Origin: Planctomycetota bacterium
GTDB taxonomy: Bacteria; Planctomycetota; Planctomycetia; Gemmatales; Gemmataceae
Length of the DNA stretch: 43,301 bases
Direction: 5' to 3'
Assembly (NCBI GenBank): GCA_016195405.1
Contig: JACPZP010000061.1
Span: 1 to 43,301, forward strand
Made by a program: the position numbers and the translations under genes. Of the stretch, positions 7,830-15,830 are shown one piece after another. The notes under the pieces are model-generated. The model was not told where the DNA came from. It saw only the letters and a list, made by a program, of their open reading frames with translations, and ran no database searches. Each line of letters begins with the position of its first letter. Position 1 is the first letter of the stretch.

Positions 7830-8363
7830 CTAGTTGCTTGGCAGCGTGGTGGTGTTCCAGGCAGCCGCCTCCTGCGCCTCGACGAGGTCCCCGGCAAACG
7901 AGTCCGGCAACGGCACGACCGTTTTCAGTCCGCTCGCGTCGGCTCCGATCAATGCCTGCCGCCGGCCGATTTGCACGAGGTGCACGGAGCAGCGATTTCC
8001 CAACGGCAGCGTCTCGACGAGCCGCAGCTCTTTGTTGCCCGAAGCGGCCGACGCGCCCGGCGCCAGCCAGCGCTTGCAGAGCCACAGGGTGCCGGCGCAG
8101 AGGCCGAGCACGGCTACGGTGCCCAGGAGGAGGCGTACGAACATGGCTTGGTGGTTGGGTGGTTCGGGCCAAGTCGGCGGCGTGTAGGTGAGATTACTGC
8201 CGGAAGTCGAAACCGGCGGGTTGCTTGGCGCCGGCAAATCCGCGGAGGGGATCACTTGGGGGAGGATCATGCCCGCCAGCACGGCCGCCACGCCGATAAT
8301 GCCCAGCGGCAGCCAACTGCGCGGGCGAGTCGCCGCGCGCGGCGCTTGACCCAAAGCCCCCAT
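7830..8363 (-). CDS. fliO: Flagellar biogenesis protein FliO
   Basis: About 177 residues from ATG 8363, which follows a GGGGGG ribosome site; a TTG at 8423 is less likely. There is a hydrophobic segment near residues 17-35, a Pro/Ser/Thr-rich periplasmic stretch (residues about 40-75), and a second transmembrane helix (FVRLLLGTVAVLGLCAGTLW). The cytosolic FliO domain shows LRLVETLPLGNRCSVHLVQI followed by GRRQALIGADASGLKTVVPL. FliO aids assembly of the FliP pore. The extra N-terminal hydrophobic segment could be an uncleaved signal anchor. Located immediately upstream of fliP. Confidence 0.88.
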   Translation of the reverse strand: MGALGQAPRAATRPRSWLPLGIIGVAAVLAGMILPQVIPSADLPAPSNPPVSTSGSNLTYTPPTWPEPPNHQAMFVRLLLGTVAVLGLCAGTLWLCKRWLAPGASAASGNKELRLVETLPLGNRCSVHLVQIGRRQALIGADASGLKTVVPLPDSFAGDLVEAQEAAAWNTTTLPSN

Positions 8364-8487
8364 TGCCGACCCCCCAAGGCCCGATCCCCGGAAACGGATG
8401 CACCGCTTTCCTGATCGGAACAAGTCCGCGCTAAACTTGAGGGTTCTCCCGATTGTTCGGGTCCGGCAAAATGGGCGGTGAGCCTTA

Positions 8488-9234
8488 TCAATTCGTCGAT
8501 CGCTTCAAACTGCGCATCTTGTCCATAATCTGCACGGCTACGGTGCGATCCGCGATCTGTGACAGGACCCGCGCGGCCTGGCGCTCTTTCATCGAGGCTA
8601 GAATCTTGGCGGCGGCGTCGATCTTCCCCTTGTCCGCCATCTCGGACAGGAACTCTCCGGCCACGTCCGGCTCCATGCTATCGCACATAGCGGCGAGCTG
8701 CTTAATGCTTTTTTGTTCCACGCCGTCGACCTCGAACAGCGCCTGCTTGACATCCTTTTCCTGGTCCGACATCTTCTGGCGCTGCTTGCCGATCTCGGCC
8801 GCCTTCTTTTCCAGATTCTCCATTTTGTCTTGTAAGGTCTTCATCTCCTCGTTGATTTGCAGACGCACTTCGTCGAGGCCCTTGCGCTCGGTCCGAATGT
8901 CCTGATAGATCATTTCAATGTGCTTCTGCCGGGTCTGCAGCTGCTGCTCGCGCTTCTGGATGGATTCTTGCTGCTGGCGCAAGTTGGAAGCGAGTTGGAC
9001 GATGTTCTCGGGCGACGGAGTCGCCGCCGGGCGAACCGCGAGCTTGCCGTCGACCTGCTCCTGCTGATGGCCAGGCGCGTGCTGGACGGGGACCTTCTTG
9101 ACCCCCTTTTCCATGTTCGACGCCATCGTGTCGTCGGTCGGATGCGCTTCCTTTTGGCGCATGAAAAACGAGGCAACGGCCGATCCGCCGAAAAGGATCG
9201 CGCCCAACAAGAAAACCAACAGCATCTTTTTCAT
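8488..9234 (-). CDS. MotE-like flagellar coiled-coil protein (MgtE N-terminal-like domain)
   Basis: A 248-residue protein. Residues about 1-26 form a membrane anchor or signal segment (MKKMLLVFLLGAILFGGSAV). Residues about 80-170 are a long coiled coil rich in Gln, Glu and Lys (REQQLQTRQKHIEMI and onward). The C-terminal 75 residues (IKQLAAMCDSMEPDVAGEFL, DAAAKILASMKERQAARVLS) match the MgtE-N-like repeat of the MotE/FlbB group. MotE is a periplasmic chaperone for MotC in alphaproteobacteria and related proteins scaffold motors elsewhere. The start ATG overlaps the fliJ stop as ATGA. Assignment to the MotE group is good; the exact role here is not known. Confidence 0.85.
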   Translation of the reverse strand: MKKMLLVFLLGAILFGGSAVASFFMRQKEAHPTDDTMASNMEKGVKKVPVQHAPGHQQEQVDGKLAVRPAATPSPENIVQLASNLRQQQESIQKREQQLQTRQKHIEMIYQDIRTERKGLDEVRLQINEEMKTLQDKMENLEKKAAEIGKQRQKMSDQEKDVKQALFEVDGVEQKSIKQLAAMCDSMEPDVAGEFLSEMADKGKIDAAAKILASMKERQAARVLSQIADRTVAVQIMDKMRSLKRSTN

Positions 9235-9701
9235 GGCGATTTCTCCTCCCAGGCAGCGCCCGCCGACTCCTGCCAGCGGCGCAGGCCAATGTCATCCAAC
9301 ATGATCTGTTCCGCGCGGGCGGCAGCGGCTTGATGCTCGTGCCACTGCCGTTCGCGCAGCTGCTTCAACCCTTCAACTTCGATGGCCAGTTGCTTGCGGG
9401 CGGCGCTTGCGTCCATGTAATGCTTGGCCGCCAAACGCACCGCTTCCTCCGCCGCCGAGACCTTCCGGCCCAGTTGCTCCACTTTGCGATAGCCCGCCGT
9501 CCAGGCGCCAAGTTCCAAGCCTTCCCCCAAGCGCGCCCGCATCTCCATCGCAGTCTTCTCGAGTTCCCGTCGCAACTCCTTGAGAACGGCTTCAGCCGCT
9601 TGCAACCGTGCCCGGGCCTCCAATTGCCGCGCTTCAGCAAGCCGCTCGCGCTGCTTCTTGAAATGCAGCACACGTTCCAGGGCGAACTCGAAACGCTTCA
9701 C
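9231..9701 (-). CDS. fliJ: Flagellar export chaperone FliJ
   Basis: About 156 residues, almost wholly alpha-helical and charged: KRFEFALERVLHFKKQRE at the start, then Ala/Glu/Arg-rich heptads to the end. This is the FliJ pattern, an antiparallel coiled coil that stimulates the FliI ATPase and links it to FlhA. I chose the GTG at 9701 because a GAGG site stands six bases upstream and the resulting N-terminus matches the family. A GTG at 9722 would overlap fliI and add seven residues. The gene is directly downstream of fliI and overlaps the MotE-like gene. Confidence 0.9.
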   Translation of the reverse strand: MKRFEFALERVLHFKKQRERLAEARQLEARARLQAAEAVLKELRRELEKTAMEMRARLGEGLELGAWTAGYRKVEQLGRKVSAAEEAVRLAAKHYMDASAARKQLAIEVEGLKQLRERQWHEHQAAAARAEQIMLDDIGLRRWQESAGAAWEEKSP

Positions 9702-9709
9702 GTGCATCC

Positions 9710-11017
9710 TCAGTAGGGCCACGCGGTCGCGATCTTCTCCAGCGCCAATCGCGTCTCGGCGAACGCTGTCCGTTCGCCCATCGGCTGGCGCAGAACAGCC
9801 GTGATGGCCGGCCGCAGGTCCATGGCTCGGTCGAGCGGCGGGCTGGTACCAGGGACATAGGCCCCGATGCGAATCAAGTCCTCCGCCTCGGCATACGTCG
9901 CCAGCACGGCATTGATCTTGCGTACCGCGGTTTGGTGCGGCTGCTCGGTGATTTCATTGGCGGCGCGGCTTATGCTCTGGCTGATGCGGATCGCCGGATA
10001 ATGCCCCGCCTCCGCCAGGCGCCGGTCCAGGACAATGTGCCCGTCGACCAGGGACCGGACCGCGTCGGCGATCGGTTCGTCCATGTCGCCTCCTTCGACC
10101 AGAACCGTCAAAATGCCCGTGATGCTGCCTTTGGCGGAATTGCCCATGCGTTCGACCAGATTGGCCAGCAGTTGGAAAACGGAGGGCGTGTAGCTGCGGG
10201 CGCTGGGAGGCTCGCCGAGGGCCAGGCCCAGTTCCCGTTGCGCCATGGCCAGCCGCGTCAAACTGTCGCACAACAGCAGCACGTGGGCGCCTTGATCGCG
10301 AAAGTGGTCTGCGAACGTGAGGGCCGCATGTGCCGCCTGAATGCGGAGCAGCGGCGTCTGATCGCAGGTCGCCACCACCACCACGGACTTTGCCAGGCCG
10401 CGCGATCCGAGGCAATCGTCGATGAAAGGCCGCACCTCCCTGCCCCGCTCGCCGATGAGAGCGATGACGTTGACGTCGGCCGCCGAGTTTTTGGCGATCT
10501 CGCCCAGCAGGGTGCTTTTGCCGACGCCGCTGCCCGCGAAGATCCCGACGCGTTGGCCGCGACCGAGCGTCAGCAAACCGTCGATGGCACGCTGGCCCGT
10601 CTCGAAAACCTGGCGGATGCGGTCGCGCTCCAGAGGCGGCGGCACGCGCGGCCGCGTATGGCGCGGAACACAGCGAGTTAATGCGCCGAGTGTGTCGATC
10701 GGCCGACCCAAGCCGTCGACGATGCGCCCCAGAAGTCCATCGCCAACTTGCAATGTCGCGCCCTGTCCCAGGCGGATCGCCGACATGCCCGGATGCACTT
10801 CCGCATGCTCGAACAACACCACGTAGGTCATGTCGCCGGAAAAGCCGATGACCTCGCCGAGATAAGACCGGCCTTGATTCGAAACCACCTGGCAGCGATC
10901 GCCCACTGCCGCGGGCAACGTGCATGACAACAGCACCCCGCGCGAGGAGCGCACCTTTCCGGTGGTCTGGAAGACCTCGAAGGCTTCTACGGTCTCACGC
11001 AATTGGGCGATGTTCAT
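9710..11017 (-). CDS. fliI: Flagellum-specific export ATPase FliI
   Basis: About 435 residues from ATG 11017, which overlaps the fliH stop as ATGA. Walker A is GSGVGKST at residues about 162-169, and the Walker B region is HVLLLCDSLTRLA. Other F1/FliI family hallmarks are ALIGERGREVRPFIDD, TGILTVLVEGGDMDEPIADA and LVDGHIVLDRRLAEAGHYPA. The protein forms a hexameric ATPase at the base of the export apparatus. The frame extends upstream as an open frame but those residues overlap fliH and look non-coding. Confidence 0.97.
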   Translation of the reverse strand: MNIAQLRETVEAFEVFQTTGKVRSSRGVLLSCTLPAAVGDRCQVVSNQGRSYLGEVIGFSGDMTYVVLFEHAEVHPGMSAIRLGQGATLQVGDGLLGRIVDGLGRPIDTLGALTRCVPRHTRPRVPPPLERDRIRQVFETGQRAIDGLLTLGRGQRVGIFAGSGVGKSTLLGEIAKNSAADVNVIALIGERGREVRPFIDDCLGSRGLAKSVVVVATCDQTPLLRIQAAHAALTFADHFRDQGAHVLLLCDSLTRLAMAQRELGLALGEPPSARSYTPSVFQLLANLVERMGNSAKGSITGILTVLVEGGDMDEPIADAVRSLVDGHIVLDRRLAEAGHYPAIRISQSISRAANEITEQPHQTAVRKINAVLATYAEAEDLIRIGAYVPGTSPPLDRAMDLRPAITAVLRQPMGERTAFAETRLALEKIATAWPY

Positions 11018-11622
11018 GACAGCGCCTTCCCGGCCTCCCGCGGTGCATCCCGGCGTGCCGTCTCCAGCAGTTTCTCCTTCAAAGCCTCGAGTTGACCGTC
11101 CATGTCGCACTGGATCGCGACTTCCCCCGCCGACGCACAGCAACCGCCGCGCTGCAGCGAGGGATCGGCCGCAAATCGAACATCGGCTTGCTCGAGCAGG
11201 CCGGATCCACCGCCCAGACGCTTTTCCAAAAGGATCAAGTCCAGCGGATGCAGCATGATCGTCGCCGGTCGCCGCGCTTCCAGTTGTTCGAGGGCCCCGC
11301 GAACCAGATTCTCCATTGGGAAATCGCCGGCCTCGAGGCGCTGGTGCATGAACCGCGAGGCGACCGCGATGGCCAATTCCACCGCGACTTCCGGCACGCG
11401 CGCGAGCATCTGCCGGCTCTGCAAGCGCAGACTTTGCCCGGCCTCGGCCAGTCCTTTGATGACCGCTTCCAAGTGCTGCCGTTCGGCCGGACTTTCGGCT
11501 ACGGCGACTGACGGGGCCGCGATCGGCGCGGGAATGTTCGCGACCGGCGGACTTTCATCTCCCTGGCCGCGTCGAACCGCGACCAAACGAGCCGGCAGCC
11601 GTAGGGAGGTTTCGTGTGTCAT
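11014..11622 (-). CDS. fliH: Flagellar assembly protein FliH
   Basis: A 202-residue protein. The N-terminal 45 residues are Ala/Pro/Val-rich and probably disordered. The rest matches the FliH/V-ATPase E-subunit fold: EAVIKGLAEAGQSLRLQSRQ, VPEVAVELAIAVASRFMHQR, ALEQLEARRPATIMLHPLDL and a C-terminal CDMDGQLEALKEKLLET. FliH binds and regulates FliI and anchors it to the C-ring. The GG-x-C-C-A-x-A-G-E-V segment corresponds to the region that in other FliH proteins precedes the IDAS/DASL turn. Gene order fliG-fliH-fliI-fliJ is standard. Confidence 0.92.
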   Translation of the reverse strand: MTHETSLRLPARLVAVRRGQGDESPPVANIPAPIAAPSVAVAESPAERQHLEAVIKGLAEAGQSLRLQSRQMLARVPEVAVELAIAVASRFMHQRLEAGDFPMENLVRGALEQLEARRPATIMLHPLDLILLEKRLGGGSGLLEQADVRFAADPSLQRGGCCASAGEVAIQCDMDGQLEALKEKLLETARRDAPREAGKALS

Positions 11623-11661
11623 GAAAAATCCGGGACGAACGGCAGAACTCCGACTTCGCGC

Positions 11662-12771
11662 TTAATCGAGCATCACTAACTCTCCGGCCATGTCGAGCCG
11701 TTGAATGATGTTGACGATTTCCTTCTGCGCTTGCTCCACCGGCTCCGGACCGATGGACTGCGCCAACTCCATTTCCTCAGCGAGGCTTTCCTGGGCGCGT
11801 TTCGACAAGTTGGCGAGAAACTTGTTCCTAATCGGCTCGGACGCGCCTCGGAGAGCATAGGCCAGGGTCTTCGAGTCGATGTCCATGAGCAACTTTTGCA
11901 TCGAGCGCGCTTCGATGCGCAGCACGTCTTCGAGCTGGTAGAGGTAATTCTTGACCTCGTTGGCGGCCGTGGGATCTTTTTCTTGCAAGACCCCAAGCGC
12001 CTCCATGCGTTGCGGTTTTTTCAAGAGACGCAACAGGTCGGCCATCTTGCGGTAACGGTCGACTCCCTCCGGAAGCGGCGGTTTTTCCTTGAGGCGGCGG
12101 CTTTTATGCCACAGGGCCAGGGCGATGCGTTTCAACACGTGCATGCCCGGGGCCACCAAGGCGCCGAACTCGGATGAAACCGCGTTGCGGGCTTCCGCCG
12201 GCAAGAGCTTGAAAACCTCGCCGGCAAAGTCAACCGGCAGCAGATTCAAAATCAGGGACACGGTGCGCGTGCTCTCATCCTCGAGGCAGCTTACGAGCTT
12301 CGCAGGGGACAAGCGTGCGAGGGCCGCCAAGGGATCGCTGGCGGCCCCTTCGTCGTCAGGTTCCGGAAGGGCAATGGGCTTGACGGCGGCAAGGGCGGCA
12401 TAACTTCCCGTCTGCGCGGCTGAAGTCGGCGCGGAGAGCGCCGGCTTCGCGGGTTCCACAGGCTTTGATGGAGTTTGCTCGCGGCGGGGCGGTTTCTCCT
12501 CCGCCTGCGGAAATACCAGAATGGACGCGGAACCGGATCTTTCCGAAGAGTGCGTTGAGCGGCGCGGCCTGCCCTCGGACATCGCATCGCCCAATTCCGC
12601 CAGAATGCCGTCGAGCGCCTCTTGCAATTCCGTGGAGGGCTGCAAGCGCGCCATGGCGGCGCGCATGCGGCCGCTGCGATCCGGTCCAAGTTGGATAAGA
12701 ATCCTCTCCGTCACCGCGGGGGCCAGGTTCATCAGAAGCAAGGCCGCCTTTTCCTCGCCCGTCAGGTTCAT
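11662..12771 (-). CDS. fliG: Flagellar motor switch protein FliG
   Basis: A 369-residue protein. The N-terminal domain starts NLTGEEKAALLLMNLAPAVT, the FliF-binding region. An Ala/Pro/Ser-rich linker at about residues 60-115 is longer than usual. The middle domain (LAALARLSPAKLVSCLEDES) and C-terminal domain follow, with MADLLRLLKKPQRMEALGVL, LRIEARSMQKLLMDIDSKTL and the charged torque helix RNKFLANLSKRAQESLAEEM. FliG transmits stator force to the rotor. The ribosome site before ATG 12771 is weak. The expanded linker makes it slightly longer than the usual 330-345 residues. Confidence 0.93.
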   Translation of the reverse strand: MNLTGEEKAALLLMNLAPAVTERILIQLGPDRSGRMRAAMARLQPSTELQEALDGILAELGDAMSEGRPRRSTHSSERSGSASILVFPQAEEKPPRREQTPSKPVEPAKPALSAPTSAAQTGSYAALAAVKPIALPEPDDEGAASDPLAALARLSPAKLVSCLEDESTRTVSLILNLLPVDFAGEVFKLLPAEARNAVSSEFGALVAPGMHVLKRIALALWHKSRRLKEKPPLPEGVDRYRKMADLLRLLKKPQRMEALGVLQEKDPTAANEVKNYLYQLEDVLRIEARSMQKLLMDIDSKTLAYALRGASEPIRNKFLANLSKRAQESLAEEMELAQSIGPEPVEQAQKEIVNIIQRLDMAGELVMLD

Positions 12772-12820
12772 GTACTCATTAGGTTAGCATGGCTTCAGGA
12801 CGTCAAACCGCCTTTTCAAG

Positions 12821-12878
12821 CGTAGGACGGTTTTGCAAACCGTCCGGTTGAATGGACGGATTGCAAATCCGTCCTACG
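12821..12878. repeat. Palindromic element between fliF and fliG
   Basis: Arms 12821-12845 and 12854-12878 are near-perfect reverse complements with outer ends CGTAGGACGG and CCGTCCTACG, and each arm is itself palindromic. The same family (GTAGGACGGTTT) recurs at 18184-18207. Confidence 0.88.
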
Positions 12879-12886
12879 AGTTTGAT

Positions 12887-14410
12887 CTAAGCAGCTTTGC
12901 GGCGCGAGGTTTCGGAGCGATCCAACCACGTTGCCAGAATGCCCGCAAGCGCTTGCGGATCTTGCTCGATGCTGGCGGAGAGCTTCTCCAGCACCTGCTT
13001 TCGTTCCGGAGACTCGGTGACCGTACTTGCCGCCACGGGTCCGCCCATGCGCCGGAGCACCATCCAGCCCATTCCCAAAGCCGCCAGAGCGGCGACGCCG
13101 AGCGACGCGTTGCGCACCACGCTGACAATTTGTTGCCAATTCTGGGCGCTCTGCCATTCATCGTCGGACATGGGCGCCGTCGGCGTGCTCAGCTTCACGT
13201 CCGTGACCTTGATTTCGTCGCGGCCCTTCTTGAAGCCGACCGCCTGTTTGAGGATTTCTTGCACTTCGGCCAAATTGATCGGCGACTCCGTTTTGCCTTC
13301 CTTTTCCACGGACGAGAGGTCCACCAGAGCGGCGATCGTCAGACGCTCGATCGACCCAAGCTTGTCCTCATACTCTTGCGTCACCTTGGAAACGGCGAAG
13401 TCGGTCTGGATCGTTTCCTCTTGGTTGTTGTTGCCCCCGGGGGGGTTGGCCGGGCCGCCTCCTTTGCCAAGATTGCTCGTGGTTCCGGTGACGCCGCGGG
13501 CGCCGGGGCTGGCGCTGGTCGACTTGGTGGTCGTGATCTTCTCCGAGGTGGCGACGCGGCCTTCGGGCTGGTACGTTTCCTTTTTCTCACGATGGCGCTG
13601 GAAGTTGATGTCGGCGGTCACACGCACCAGGGCCCGCCCCGGACCGACCACCGAGGAAAGCATGGTTTCGGCGCGCGACGACAGGTAATTCTCGAGGTCG
13701 CGGCGAAAGTCCATCTGCGTCCCGGCCAAGCCGGTGTCGGGGTCGTGTTCCTCCGAAAGCACGCGGCCATTGGTATCCACGAGCGTGACGCTTTCCTTCG
13801 CCAATCCCTCGACGCTGCGGGCCACCAGGGCGACGATTCCGGCCGCCACGTTGCGATTGAGCGTGGTTCCCGGTTTCAGTTTCAGCACGACACTGGCGGT
13901 GGTCGGCTTTTGATCGCGGACAAAGGGGGTGGGATCGGGCTTGACAATGTGGACGCGGGCGAAAACCACAGGCTCGATCTGCATGATGGTTCGGGCCAAT
14001 TCCCCCTGCAGCGCACGAATGAAGTTGACATGCTGGTTCCAGGGAGTCGCGCCTAGCGGGGAATTGTCGAGGATCTCAAAGCCTTTGCCCGCCTTCATCG
14101 GCAGACCATCGGCGGCCAAATCGAGCCGCAACTGTTGCACCTGGTCGGCGGGCGCCAGGATGGCGGTGCCGCCCGCGGCGAGCTTGAACGACACCCCCTG
14201 CCCTTGCAGCTTGGCAGTGATCGCGGCGCCGTCTTCGGCGGACAAGCCGGTGTAGAGCACGCGATAATCCGGCTGCGACGCCCAGTAGCCGATGGCAAGA
14301 ATGGCCGCCGCCGCCAGCACGCCCGTCGCCAAGAAGCCGATCCGCCGACCCAGGCTCATGTTCTGGACGAATTGCTTCCACTGCTGTCCGAAGCTTGCGA
14401 AGGGGTTCAT
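12887..14410 (-). CDS. fliF: Flagellar MS-ring protein FliF
   Basis: A 507-residue protein. Transmembrane helix 1 is at about residues 23-46. It is followed by the ring-building motifs: DYRVLYTGLSAEDGAAITAK, ILAPADQVQQLRLDLAADGL and LARTIMQIEPVVFARVHIV. A Gly/Asn-rich insertion (about residues 300-330) precedes the second transmembrane helix (VVRNASLGVAALAALGMGWM). The C-terminal FliG-binding tail is QDPQALAGILATWLDRSE. FliF builds the inner-membrane MS ring. Start ATG 14410, close behind fliE. Length is a little below the usual 540-570 residues. Confidence 0.96.
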   Translation of the reverse strand: MNPFASFGQQWKQFVQNMSLGRRIGFLATGVLAAAAILAIGYWASQPDYRVLYTGLSAEDGAAITAKLQGQGVSFKLAAGGTAILAPADQVQQLRLDLAADGLPMKAGKGFEILDNSPLGATPWNQHVNFIRALQGELARTIMQIEPVVFARVHIVKPDPTPFVRDQKPTTASVVLKLKPGTTLNRNVAAGIVALVARSVEGLAKESVTLVDTNGRVLSEEHDPDTGLAGTQMDFRRDLENYLSSRAETMLSSVVGPGRALVRVTADINFQRHREKKETYQPEGRVATSEKITTTKSTSASPGARGVTGTTSNLGKGGGPANPPGGNNNQEETIQTDFAVSKVTQEYEDKLGSIERLTIAALVDLSSVEKEGKTESPINLAEVQEILKQAVGFKKGRDEIKVTDVKLSTPTAPMSDDEWQSAQNWQQIVSVVRNASLGVAALAALGMGWMVLRRMGGPVAASTVTESPERKQVLEKLSASIEQDPQALAGILATWLDRSETSRRKAA

Positions 14411-14413
14411 GGA

Positions 14414-14728
14414 CTAAACCTGCATTCTCATTATTTCCTGCAGGGCTTCCGTGAGCTTGTTGCGAATCTCAAGGACCAAGCGAAAGGTCAGGTCCGCTTT
14501 GGCGACCGACAGAAGCACGTTGTGGATATTGTCCGTCTTGCCGAGGGCGAGGTCGCGCACGGCGGTATCGGCCTCGGCCTGAGCGCCCGTGATCTTGCCG
14601 AGCACTTGATCGATGAGCCGACCGAATTCCCCACCCTTTTCCGGCGTCGTGCCCGATGGCCTTAGACTCTCTGCCAGCGGCGACGCGGCCGAAGCCCCAG
14701 ACGGCGCAGTCACGGATGCGATGTTCAC
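14414..14728 (-). CDS. fliE: Flagellar hook-basal body protein FliE
   Basis: A 104-residue protein starting at GTG 14728. After a Ser/Ala-rich N-terminus it carries the FliE pattern: FGRLIDQVLGKITGAQAEAD, DNIHNVLLSVAKADLTFRLV and LEIRNKLTEALQEIMRMQV. FliE connects the MS ring to the proximal rod. It lies between flgC and fliF, the usual order, with only a two-base gap after flgC. Confidence 0.95.
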   Translation of the reverse strand: MNIASVTAPSGASAASPLAESLRPSGTTPEKGGEFGRLIDQVLGKITGAQAEADTAVRDLALGKTDNIHNVLLSVAKADLTFRLVLEIRNKLTEALQEIMRMQV

Positions 14729-14730
14729 GC

Positions 14731-15174
14731 TTATCCTCGCAAGATGCTCAGGGCCTGTTCCGATTGCTGGCGGAAGGCTTGCAAGACCTTGAGGTTCGCC
14801 TCATAAGCCCGATTGGCCGTGATGAGATTCACCATCTCCAGCGGAACTTGGACGTTGGGCATTTGCACGAGGCCGTCCGAGCCGGCATCGGGATGGCCCG
14901 GTTGGAAGATCTGCGGAAACTCCGACTGGTCATCGATGACGGCGAAAACTTCCACGCCGCCCCCGCGCAACCCGAGGGGCCGCCCCCGGCCGCGCAATTG
15001 TTCGTTGAGAATCGCGGAGAACACCACATCCTGACGGCGATAGGGACCGCCGCCGGCCGTTCTGGTCGAATGGGCGTTGGCAATGTTGTTGGCGACGATC
15101 TCCATGCGGAGACGCTCGGCGGACAACCCGGATGCGCTCACGTTCGCCGAAGCGAATATGTGTTCGAGTCCCAT
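14731..15174 (-). CDS. flgC: Proximal rod protein FlgC
   Basis: About 147 residues from ATG 15174, preceded by GGAAGGA. The N-terminal rod motif is FASANVSASGLSAERLRMEI with VANNIANAHSTRTAGG. The C-terminus has VQVPLEMVNLITANRAYEAN followed by LKVLQAFRQQSEQALSIL. These terminal helices pack in the axial rod. Length is typical. It follows flgB, from which it is separated by a palindromic repeat cluster. Confidence 0.96.
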   Translation of the reverse strand: MGLEHIFASANVSASGLSAERLRMEIVANNIANAHSTRTAGGGPYRRQDVVFSAILNEQLRGRGRPLGLRGGGVEVFAVIDDQSEFPQIFQPGHPDAGSDGLVQMPNVQVPLEMVNLITANRAYEANLKVLQAFRQQSEQALSILRG

Positions 15175-15193
15175 GAGCGATTCCTTCCGCACC

Positions 15194-15277
15194 GTAGCTG
15201 AACTCGTAAGAGTTCGGCTTAACCGAATTCTGACGAATTCGGCTACAGACGAATTCGGCTACAGACGAATTCGGCTT
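15194..15277. repeat. Cluster of 'GTAGCCGAATTC' palindromes between flgB and flgC
   Basis: An imperfect palindrome (GTAGCTGAACTCGTAAGAGTTCGGCTT) is followed by CCGAATTC, TGAC and GAATTCGGCTAC and then further partial copies of ACAGACGAATTCGGCT. Outer ends resemble the element at 4920-4962. It fills nearly the whole flgB-flgC gap. Confidence 0.85.
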
Positions 15278-15631
15278 CTAATGGCCGCTGATGGCGCTGC
15301 GCATGTGTCCCAATTGGGTGGCCAAAATCTGCGTATACACCTTGTAGAGGAGGGAGTTTTTGGCAAGTTGAGCCATTTCCATCTCAATGTCCACCGTGTT
15401 GCCGTCATTGCGTGCCGTGGCGACCGGGTCGGTTATCACCTGCGGCTTCACCTCGAGCAGGCCCTTCCCCCCATCGAGGGCTTTGCTCAGGAATTCCTCA
15501 AACTGCACTTCTTGCCGGTGGTAGCCCGGCGTATTCACGTTGGCCACGTTTTGGGCGATGACGTCGTGGCGCAAGGCCGCCACGTCGAGCAGCCGGGCCA
15601 GAAAATCCACGCGTGAGTCCGTGGGAACCAT
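15278..15631 (-). CDS. flgB: Proximal rod protein FlgB
   Basis: About 117 residues from ATG 15631: VPTDSRVDFLARLLDVAALR, then HDVIAQNVANVNTPGYHRQE (the rod-protein signature NVANxNTPGY). The C-terminal helix is EMEMAQLAKNSLLYKVYTQI. FlgB begins the proximal rod. The frame stays open far upstream, but that stretch is antisense to motA and not FlgB-like. There is no ribosome site in front of the ATG. A sigma-28-like promoter ends about 7 nt upstream, which would give a leaderless or nearly leaderless message. Confidence 0.93.
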   Translation of the reverse strand: MVPTDSRVDFLARLLDVAALRHDVIAQNVANVNTPGYHRQEVQFEEFLSKALDGGKGLLEVKPQVITDPVATARNDGNTVDIEMEMAQLAKNSLLYKVYTQILATQLGHMRSAISGH

Positions 15632-15638
15632 GCGGACT

Positions 15639-15666
15639 GTATCGACCGTAGCGATTGAAGCCTTTA
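15639..15666 (-). promoter_or_regulatory. Sigma-28-like promoter for the flgB operon
   Basis: On the minus strand TAAA (15666-15663) is followed after 16 nt by GTCGATAC (15646-15639). The FliA consensus is TAAA, 15 nt, GCCGATAA, so six of eight -10 bases match with a spacer one longer. The predicted start point falls at or next to the flgB ATG. The cluster encodes its own FliA. Confidence 0.5.
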
Positions 15667-15830
15667 ATCCGCCGCTACGAATGTCAGCCGCCGCATACTC
15701 GGCGCGATCGTCCGAAAATGACTGGAGAACGCCGGCAAGGTACGCAATTCTCAGCGGTCCTGACCGATGGAGGACTGTTTCGCTTTGCGCGAGACTTCGC
15801 TTTGCGAGATTTCTAACCGGAGCGGCTTCC

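Noticed and set aside
12833..14056. Open frame of 407 codons on the plus strand.
   Set aside because: Antisense to fliF, no ribosome site, His/Arg/Gly-rich composition typical of a shadow frame.
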